Assembly: GCA_023055355.1 (NCBI GenBank)
Contig: JALJCS010000007.1
Span: forward strand, 3,460,001 to 3,524,000
Direction of reading: 5' to 3'
From: Agelaius tricolor
Taxonomy: Eukaryota; Chordata; Aves; Passeriformes; Icteridae
Length of the DNA stretch: 64,000 nucleotides
Below, one piece after another: positions 55,916 through 64,000 of this stretch. Every line of letters begins with the position of its first letter. The first letter of the stretch is position 1. The position numbers and the translations under genes were made by a program. The notes below the pieces were generated by a model. The model made no database searches. It saw only the letters and a list, made by a program, of their open reading frames with translations, and was not told the DNA's origin.

Positions 55916-58052
55916 AAGGCCACAGCTTCAAACGGAGCTTGGATTGATCCTGTCCTTGTGTTTGTCCCCCTGTTTCAGAGCTCCTGCCAAAGCAGAGCCC
56001 CTGCAGCTGAGCTGGAGGTGAGCACAAGGCAGATTTTCCATGGAATTCCCCCAGCTCCCAAAGGCAGGGAGGTTCCCAAGCCTCAGGGCTCCCAGCTCTG
56101 CCCATTGCCCAACGTGGTGCATTCCAGGGCATCTGTCAAAGGAGGGGATTGTCCTGGGAAGGTACTGAGTTGTTAATTATTTGGCAGTGTCAGGGAGGGT
56201 TTGTAATCCATTAATAACTGAGGAGTCACTCAGCAGCAGCACATCCAAAGCAGCCTGGGAGATATATGAGGTGTTTAGGAAAACTGTTTTGTTGTGAAAA
56301 GTGTCAAAGGCATCCTTTAAACTGCTCCTCCTTGGAAGGTTTTATTAGCAATTCATTTCTGTCACACCTCAGGTCAAGCTACTGTAGATCTTGCAGAGAT
56401 TTTGGGGGTTTAAAGATGTTTTTATTTAATTGCTGTCTCAAAGATTGTTTTGAATCCTGAGTGTGCCCTGTGAGGTGCTGTCTGGGTCTGTTTCCAAGCT
56501 GAACTCCTCAGTGAAGCCTGAAGCTTAGTTGTGTTTCCCTTTGCTGAAGGACCACTGCCACACTCTGGCAAACTTTGAAATACATATTTTCCTAAAGTCC
56601 TGCTGATGCTTTGAGGCTTTTTTTCCCCCATCCATCATTTCTTCTTTCCAAGGGACTTGTCTGCAAACAAAATTTCTTTATTTCCTTAACCAGATTTATC
56701 CCTCTGCTGGATTCTACCAGGTGTGCTGCACAATTCTGCAGGTGACACCACCACAAAAGCTGCTGATAGAGGGACAGGTCTGGCATGACAAACTGAGAGT
56801 TTACACACAAATATGACTGCAAAAAAGAAAAAAATCAGCACAGCCAAAAAGGGAACTCTGTGACTGCTCTGTCTTTATGAAAATCTCTGAGTGAGCAGCT
56901 GAATGTTCTCCATGTCCCATCAGCTTCTGAGGAAGTCCTGGTGCCTTTCCACAGAGCAGCTCCAGTTCAAGGGTAGGGCTGGTACAGAAACCTCCTGCAG
57001 GCTCTCAGTGCTGTCTCAGCTCCTGGGAGCATGACTAAATCTGGCTGAAAGGAGGAGATGTTAACTCAGGACAAGGAGAACATCACTCAGGCTTCAGGTC
57101 CAGCCTGTGCTGACACCTCCCAGGCATTAGAGGAGGCCAAATCCTGCACTGAGCACAGCAGCAGATGGATGAGGCTGGAATTTTCCCCTCTGCATCTCAG
57201 CTCCATCATTTTTTTCCTTCCTCCAGCTGGACACTCAGTGGCTCTGTGGCCTAAAACACTCACCTGAAGGCATAATCCTGTTCTTTCTTTTACTACCTTG
57301 AGCAAATGTCCACCAGTCACAATCACAGAAGTTTGGGTTGATTGTTTTTTATACACTGGGGTGTCCTATTTACAAGTGACTATTCTGCTTTATCTGGTTT
57401 CTAGCTGGGGTTTTTTTTTCCTTCTGTGGAACTGAAATTCACCACTTTCTGTTTTGGAACCACTGTGAGTTTTGGAAGAATTCCTTGTAGCTGTGTGCTG
57501 GGTGTTGTGGTTTGCAGTAAAAGCTTTGCCCATAGCTATTGGAAGTTAACAGGACATGGGCTTTTTATCCAGTTTGAAATATTATCACTTCAACATCTAC
57601 TTTAAGGTGTTTTTAGGTGTATTCTGGAGTTATTTTCTTCTCCTCAGGCAATCTCTTTGAGGCTTGAGCCACTTCTTTGCCCTGCTTGGAGGAAACTTCA
57701 CCTGATTTTCAGAAGAATTTATAAGCTGCAGCTCTTCTCTCTTTCTCTGCAAACAGGGACCAAACAGCTCTGATTAGAGCAGTGCCCCAAGCCTGATTAA
57801 ACACCTCTCAAAATATTTCTTTTTCTGTGGAAGAGTGGCAATAACTGTTCAAGGCTGTTACCAATAAGGGGGGGAACTGATGAGAAATGAGGTTTCAGTG
57901 TTAATTTGTGGTTTCAGTGTTAATTATGCCCCAACAACTCCAGCCCAGCAGAGTGAGAGGCAGAGAGAGGCCCCCCATGCCTATGTCTTCCTGATTCAGT
58001 ACAGATACACCCAATAAAAAATGGAATCAGCTGTGGGGCTTTAACTTCTTTT
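55916..58052. other. Non-coding DNA, no recognised element
   Basis: A small direct repeat GGTTTCAGTGTTAATT occurs twice at 57890-57925. No gene is supported. Confidence 0.5.
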
Positions 58053-58698
58053 TGTTAAGGTTGGGATTAAATAGGTGAGATGGTATTTTTTTGATTGGAC
58101 TTAGATGTTTATTAGTTTTTATCTATATTATATGTGAATTCTACAGCACTGCACTCTAATAATCTAAAAAATGGAGCTGTATCTCTCTCTCTCTATAAGG
58201 TTTTTTAAGGATAAACTGTCCAATTAAGAAATGACACCTCAATTATTTTCACTTTTAACCCAATAACCAACCACCCATGCCTGTAATGGGGACTTTTATA
58301 TCCAATTACACAAAACCACCCAAACCCAAGGAGAAGAAGGTGAAGGAGGAGAAGAAGAAGATGGAGAAGAAGGAGAACAAGGAGAAGAAAGAGGAAGAAG
58401 AATGTGAAGAAGAAGGGGAGGAAGAAGGAGCAGCCTCCACCCTAAACCTCCATCTTGCTTTATATATATTACTATATTCTAAACCCTTCTACATCCTAAA
58501 CCCTTAAACTCTGGGTTTCCCACCCTGTGATATCACACACTTCTATTCAAACTCCACCCCCACAATCCCAGTTCTGTCATTCCATTCTGGAAGCTTCTCC
58601 ATGGACTCAGGTCAGTGCAGTGTTCTCTTGGGGGTCAGTGCCTGGCAGCACAGAAAGACCAAAATTCTCAGTAATTTTTCTCCAATAAGCTCCTAACA
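58053..58698 (-). mobile_element. ERV LTR, family D, with GA-rich expansion
   Basis: The plus strand starts TGTTAAGGTTGGG (58053) and ends GCTCCTAACA (58698), giving TG...CA ends with a short inverted repeat (TGTTAAGG/CTCCTAACA). It matches 34852-35378 across its length. A poly-A signal is the reverse of TTTATT (58108-58113). Between 58328 and 58432 it holds a ~100-base GAA/GGA-rich tract. I find no TSD. Confidence 0.9.
58328..58432. repeat. (GAA/GGA)n-rich purine tract inside LTR
   Basis: AAGGAGAAGAAGG-type units run for ~100 bases. The homologous point in the 35-kb copy has only about 20 such bases. The open frame rich in Lys and Glu (58277-58507) is this tract read in frame. Confidence 0.93.
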
Positions 58699-60897
58699 AT
58701 AGGAGGTAAAGTTTGTAAAGACTTGGAATGGAAAAGGTGTCTTTTATTTCACTAAAAATCATCATTCCATCCTTTCTTTCCTCTCCTTTTTCATGTCTCT
58801 CACATCAAACCCTTGAGCTGCTCTGCCTTGCAACTCACCTGCCACAACTCCTTCCCAAGCACATCCCAAAAATTGATGCTCAGGCTGTGAGACATGAGGG
58901 TTTTTTAAAAACTAGATGGTCACATAAATCTTTTGCCTAATAATTGTGGCCAGCTTTAGCTGATGGGATTTTGTTGCTGTTGTTGTTACAACATTTTTAT
59001 GACAGCAAAAGCCTTAATACAGAACCAACCATTCAAGCACACAGAGGATTTACTTTCGTGCATCCTGTGCTGGTCAACATGTCTGCACACACACAGGGCT
59101 GACCAAGGCAGAATTTTTATATCTAAGTGATCCCCAAAACCCTGAGATCCCAAAATCATTTGGTGGAGTCAGCAGATCCCACATGCTTGAACCCTGAGCT
59201 CCTGGAAAACCCTTGGAAAAGGAGAAGACTGGAGGCTTCTTTTCCCCCCTGGACTTAGTGATTTCATTTGGATATTCAATATTTTCCTGCAGCATGTCCA
59301 CAAGGCAAACTGCACTCCTCTGCTGAAAACTCCATTTTCCTGCTTGTTTTTTCCATTTTTTGTTACCTCTCGTTTGTGCTTTGGTTTCCCAGGACCTCAC
59401 TTTTCTTTTGTACTGAAGGACTGTGTCCCTTAATATTTTTAGATGAATTTTAGTTGAAATATTTTTTCTTTCACCAGATTGGGATAATAGGTGTTTGTGC
59501 TGGCTTAACAGTTGATTAGAGCTGCTTGTTAATTTAAGCAGACAATATATGGAAAGCCCATTTTTCTTGGAAACCCCTTTCACCTAAAAAGGCAAATCAA
59601 GGAGCATTTTTTGTGCAGCATCAGGATGATGGGACCCAAATTCCTTCAGCAGCACACCTGGGGTACAAGGGAAAATATCACTGAGACACAGCAACCAAAC
59701 CAAGAGAGCTCTGAACTGCTGAAGTAGGAAATTGTCATTTCCTTACCTCGAGTGCTAATGGAGCAAAAAGAGGAGAAAAAGGAGCTACAGAAGGTGAAAT
59801 AAATCCAGCTCTGACAACCATTCCTTCCAGAACCAGCAGCAGCAAACAGCAGGGACTATTATCAGAGCCCAGTCATTGACACAAAGAGGTTTTCCATGAG
59901 TGACAACACTGAAATTTCACTCAGAGCAGTCAGGATGCCAATGAGAGATGTGCATAAAAATACTCCCAGAGCAAGCCCAAGCAGACTGAGCTGTTTTGCA
60001 GGTCCTGGTCACAGAAATGTTTGGTTTTTTTTTTTTACACATGGCATCAGTTTTTTTGCAGCATCACTTTCCTGCTCAGCTTGCTGAACTCCACCTGACA
60101 CAGCAGTGCACTGCTGAGCATCCTTTCCTCAGCTCCTGTTCTCTGTTCCATTCATGCTCAGCAGGAATGTGCAGGCACAGCTCTCCAAAATCCTCCCAGC
60201 TTCCCCCAGCCACGTGGCAGGAATGATCTCCTGCTTGTCTGCCCACAGAAGGAGCTGATCCTTTTGGGTCCTTTGCAGGATGATAGAGCTTTCTTACACT
60301 TTTCACTGGCTTGGGGAAACTGGTGCCAGAGCCCTCTGCCCCCTGGGTGAGATGGGAGTCTGTGAAACCAACCCAGCATGGGCAATTTTCCCATGTCCTG
60401 TGTAAATTTTCCCATGTCCTTCTCCCCTGTAGGGAGAAGAAGGTGCTGGAATAAGTGTTCCACCCTGGAATGTCCTGCCACAACATCATTATTGAATTTA
60501 GCACTGGGGTAAATCCAGCTCTGTGTTGTGCCTCTGCTGTCCCCTCACCTGCTGGGATAATTTCTAGTCCTTTTTGTCATTTCATCCTTTTTACAGCATC
60601 AGAAATGCTGCAGCAATGCTCAGAAATCCTCCTGCCTGTCTGTGCAGGAGGCACCAAAATGCCAAATTCCAAACTGTTGTGCTGTGCCATGCCAGGACCA
60701 TCCCTGGCATTTCCTGAGGCATTTTTTTATGTCTGACTTTTGAATTACTACACGGAAAGCTGCTTGAAGCAGAAAGCACATTTTCCCTTGTTTCTTAGCC
60801 TGGAACCCAGCAGAGCACAAGGCCTTTTTATCCATGAGGAGCTGGATTTCCCACCTGCTTTTGCAGAGTGTGGATCTCCATATATTGCTCTCCCCCA
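58699..60897. other. Non-coding DNA, no recognised element
   Basis: A TTG run at 58972-58988 and T runs near 60025. Open frames of 142 and 169 residues on the minus strand show no domain. No gene. Confidence 0.5.
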
Positions 60898-60901
60898 CAA
60901 G
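60898..60901. repeat. 4-bp target-site duplication (CAAG)
   Basis: CAAG at 60898-60901 recurs at 61620-61623 right after the LTR. Four bases fit class I (gammaretrovirus-like) integration, but a match this short has real chance probability. Confidence 0.7.
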
Positions 60902-61619
60902 TGATGCCTTAGCATTTTAGTTTTTCTATTTTTCACGCATTTGTAACCCTGCAATTCTTTAGTGTATAATTCTAAACTCCATATAGAGTGTAAGCTGCTG
61001 GCTTCCCATTTTGGTCAGACAAAAGAATTCCTCTCCAGGCCTGGGGATCAAGGACACCTCACTGTCTCAGGCCCTGAGAAATGTAAAGAAAATTGAGTTT
61101 GGGGGGAGCAAATTTGGGGTAAATGACTTCATTACATGAAGCTGTAATCGGAAAATTAACCCCCCAATATGCAAATGGACCAAACTTATAAAAGTGTGAA
61201 AACCCCTGACCCATCATCCATTTTGGGTGTAGGCCCTGGGGGGCTTTGTCTGCTCCTGAAGGCCCTTCAATAAAGAGAACCACTTTTTATTCCCTTATTT
61301 ATATTTATATATATTTTATATATATAAATATATATAAATTTATTTATATATATAAATAAATTATATATATATATAATTTATATATAAATATATAATATTT
61401 ATATATATAAAATATATATATAAATAAGGGAATAAAAAAATATATATATTTTATTCCCTTCTATAAATTCCCTTTTATAGATAAGGGAATATATATATAT
61501 ATATATATACAATAAATTTATATATATATTTATATTATAAAATATATATTTATATATATTTTATAATATATATTTATATTAGTCTGGCCTCTGTTTTTAG
61601 GTAGCCCAAAAAGGCATCA
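60902..61619 (+). mobile_element. Solo ERV LTR, family C, enlarged by AT insert
   Basis: It begins TGATGCCTTAGC and ends AAAAAGGCATCA, a 9-base perfect terminal inverted repeat (TGATGCCTT/AAGGCATCA), with CAAG on both sides. Octamer ATGCAAAT (61169-61176), TATA (CTTATAAAAG, 61185-61194) and AATAAA (61269-61274) are in promoter order. The minus-strand relative at 30188-30607 is 420 bp; this copy is 718 bp because of an AT-rich block at about 61293-61580 in the R/U5 part. Confidence 0.93.
61284..61580. repeat. AT-rich near-palindrome in LTR
   Basis: TTTTTATTCCCTTATTTATA (from 61284) is mirrored by TAAATAAGGGAATAAAAA (ending about 61438), with (TA)n and AATTTA blocks between. A second, smaller set of ATTCCCTT/AAGGGAAT inverted motifs follows at 61451-61490, then more (TA)n. 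Arms are imperfect in the middle. It should extrude as a cruciform or hairpin. Confidence 0.9.
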
Positions 61620-61623
61620 CAAG

Positions 61624-64000
61624 GACAGCCCAGCAGGGGAGCTGGCATTTCCATGGATCTCTTCTTTGGAAGAATTTCAGCAGGATTTTTTCAATCCTGC
61701 TCTGCAGTGAGGTGTGTTTTTCACGAGGGCAGCGTGACCCACCTTTCATCCCAACCCTTGTGCAATGCTTGGAAGAGCCTCCTGCTTTTATGAGTCTGCT
61801 CTTCATAACTCATCTGCCAAAGAGAGCTCGGCACAGCCAAGCTCAATAGAAAATATCCCCCTGGGGAAAGAGAAGCATTCTGCAGGCTTTGGGTATATTT
61901 ACAGCAGGCAGATGAAATGCATAAATTCAAAGGGTAGGTAGAGGCTCTAAGGAGCTGAAGGCAGCCAGGGTACTCAGACACTAGGCACATTTATTAAGGA
62001 TGGGGTTTGGGTTTTTTTTTTCCACAGGGAATGTCAGTGTTCCAGGTCTGACTTTCCCAGCTGTAGTAAAACACACGGTGGCATTTTGAACGCGCCGTGA
62101 ATCCCCTCGCTTGGAGTGGTTCCCTGGTAGGAGACCTTGGCAGAGGCAAAATCCTGGAACAGGCCAAGAGCTGAAAGCAGGCACAGCTAAAAAGCCCAGG
62201 ATTGAAGTGCTATGAATGGTGAGTTTGTCTCCAAGAGAGGCACAAAGGCTTTACCCAAAGGAGATAGCGTGGAAGCGGTGGGGATGTTGGGGATCTTCAT
62301 CCTCTTTTGCCAGCACAAAGCTACTTTCTGTCCCCAGCGAGCACCGTGGGTGCAGGCTGGGGGCTGATCAAAGCAAATGAACAAACAAACAAATAAATAA
62401 ATAAATGAGCAGTGCCTGTCAATCCCAGCACTCTGAGGGCCGAGCAGCCCAGGAGCCAGCCGTGATTCCACACACAGCCCGCGGGCGAAATGGAAACCAG
62501 ACGGGAACCTCTCCAGCCCCACTGGGCTCGCCTTCCACTGGGTCTGCAATTAATTAAAATTGGAGGGGAGGCTTTGAATAACCCCTTTGTGGAACAAAAT
62601 ACACGCAGTCAAAAACCCAGCTGACAAACACAACAAAACTGACTTCATGGTTTCTTATGAGAAAACCATTAATGGCCGGAGAAATGAAGAAACACTTTGT
62701 TCAAGTCACTGGTGTGAATGCAGCATATTCAGATTACAAAGCAGTCTTGCCCTGCTGTAATAAATATCCTATAGCTTTATCCATGGGTAACCAGGTGTGT
62801 AAAAGCCAGGAATAACACATGAGGTTTTTAGTTAGCATACAGTACCTACTATTGCACGTTCCCAGAGTTCACTCACAAGGAGCCAGCGCTCCGATGCCTC
62901 TGATGCAGCAAGAAACGATGGGGCAGCCACCTGACCCCCCTGCCATGGCTCTGGCTTGATTTCAGCTCTTTATCCATGCCCTCTTCTCGTGTCAGCACCC
63001 AAGGGAGAGCAGGGCTGTGTGCTAAAATGTTTAATAAAGAAATCTCCTTTACCCCGGTGGCACATCGCCTTCTTTTCCACAGTGCTGATGAGCTGTGGCA
63101 GGTTGCTCTGTCAGGCAGGCAGGAAGAAGTAGGGAAAAACACATCACATTTGGGGAAATATTTACAGTCTCCAGCCCTCAGCTGGGTGGCATTTAGCAGT
63201 CTGTGATGTGGCAGGTCAGAGAAAAGGCTGTGACAAGTTTCTCTCCTTGTACAGGCAGTGAAAGCAATATTCACCCCTTGTTTTACTGCCAGCACCCAAA
63301 AGCAGCTCAGGAGTGTCCAAGCCTGACTGATTCCTACCACAGATCCCTCTTGCAGTGTCTGGTCACCCTCTCTCTGTGATGTTTGTGACCCACCACCCAT
63401 GAGCAAAGGAGAGTCAGTCCATGAAGCACAGACCCAGCAGGTCCTGACCTGGTCTCATGTCATCTTCTCCCTTTGGGCACCTGAAATCCCTGAAATCCCT
63501 TTTTTCCTGCCCCAGCCCCTCAGCTCTGTCTGGAGGCTCCCATCCTAACCTGCAGCTGAGACTGTAAAACTCATTTCTCTTCCAGACCTAATCCAACCCA
63601 GGATCCCAAGTTCCTTGTGGGAAAAGGCAGCCACCATGCCAAATCAGCATTCAGTCACAAACCTGGATTATTTTTGGCAATACCATCGTTACCAAACACA
63701 GTCATTTTTAAGCTTGGATTCCTAAAATGAGAGAATTCTGACCAACAGTCTGTATTTTCATCAGGTTTTCAGATAAAGCAGCAGAGCACTGTGTCATCTC
63801 CGTGGTTTGACAAGAGCTGTAATTGACTGTCCACATTTGTCTCCATCATTTGGAATGCTTTGATGCCCTAAGCATTCCAGGGGGAATAACAAATCATTGG
63901 CTCACTTCTAGAACATGGAAAGAGTCCACTGGAACATGAATGAGAAAACACTGTTCCTACACCTTCACCAGCCCTCAGAAACCTGAAAGATCCAACTTGC
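61624..64000. other. Non-coding DNA, CpG-richer around 62.1-62.5 kb
   Basis: No gene or mobile element is recognised. The parts 62088-62110, 62260-62350 and 62440-62510 have several CpGs (AACGCGCCGTGAATC, CCCGCGGGCGAAATGG), more than most of the window but less than a CpG island. 62600-62870 is repeat-free and AT-rich, and may be conserved. A 177-residue minus-strand open frame at 62873-63406 has no domain. Confidence 0.45.
62380..62406. repeat. (AAAC)n/(AAAT)n simple repeat
   Basis: Three AAAC units pass into four AAAT units. Confidence 0.95.

Noticed and set aside
58277..58507. Lys/Glu-rich small protein
   Set aside because: It is the GAA/GGA-rich expansion of a family D LTR read in frame.

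Overview
This window looks like non-coding nuclear DNA from a bird, most likely a songbird (passerine). The evidence is the repeat content: many CR1 LINE fragments, several ending in the avian CR1 3' tail (variants of ATTCTATG), mixed with solo LTRs of several endogenous retrovirus (ERV) families whose sequences I recognise as passerine-type. There are no Alu/B1-like SINEs, no rRNA or tRNA genes and no bacterial operon structure. I find no open reading frame I would defend as a protein-coding gene or exon. The long ORFs fall in CR1 3' regions, LTRs, low-complexity tracts or unstructured sequence.

Layout. 0-9 kb: poly-T/(GCT) tract, LTR plus CR1, a solo LTR with exact 6-bp target-site duplication (TSD), a ~60-bp minisatellite, then a tandem duplication of CR1-bearing DNA in which only the first copy carries a solo LTR, so the second copy is the pre-insertion state. 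9-30 kb: mostly unrecognised DNA with simple repeats, one ERVL-type LTR (15.7-16.4 kb), CR1 fragments on both strands, and one unclassified repeat present twice (15.4 and 29.6 kb). 30-37 kb: two LTRs of a TGATGC...GCATCA family, a motif-rich possible regulatory stretch (30.8-31.2 kb), CR1s, a GA-rich LTR and an old CR1 with a broken reverse-transcriptase motif. 37-42 kb: about 5 kb with no recognisable element. 42-62 kb: the densest ERV region, with solo LTRs on both strands, CR1s, and at 60.9-61.6 kb an LTR enlarged by an AT-rich near-palindrome. 62-64 kb: unrecognised, slightly CpG-richer DNA.

Nothing here works together as a gene system. The signal is evolutionary: repeated retrotransposition, loss of ERV interiors by LTR-LTR recombination, microsatellite growth inside LTRs, and a nested insertion. 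I did not find an undescribed functional system. The best second looks are the duplication with its built-in empty site, the AT palindrome inside an LTR, the unclassified repeat pair, the LTR family with an unusual 3' terminus, and the 31-kb motif cluster. All similarities were judged by eye; family names are class-level unless stated.
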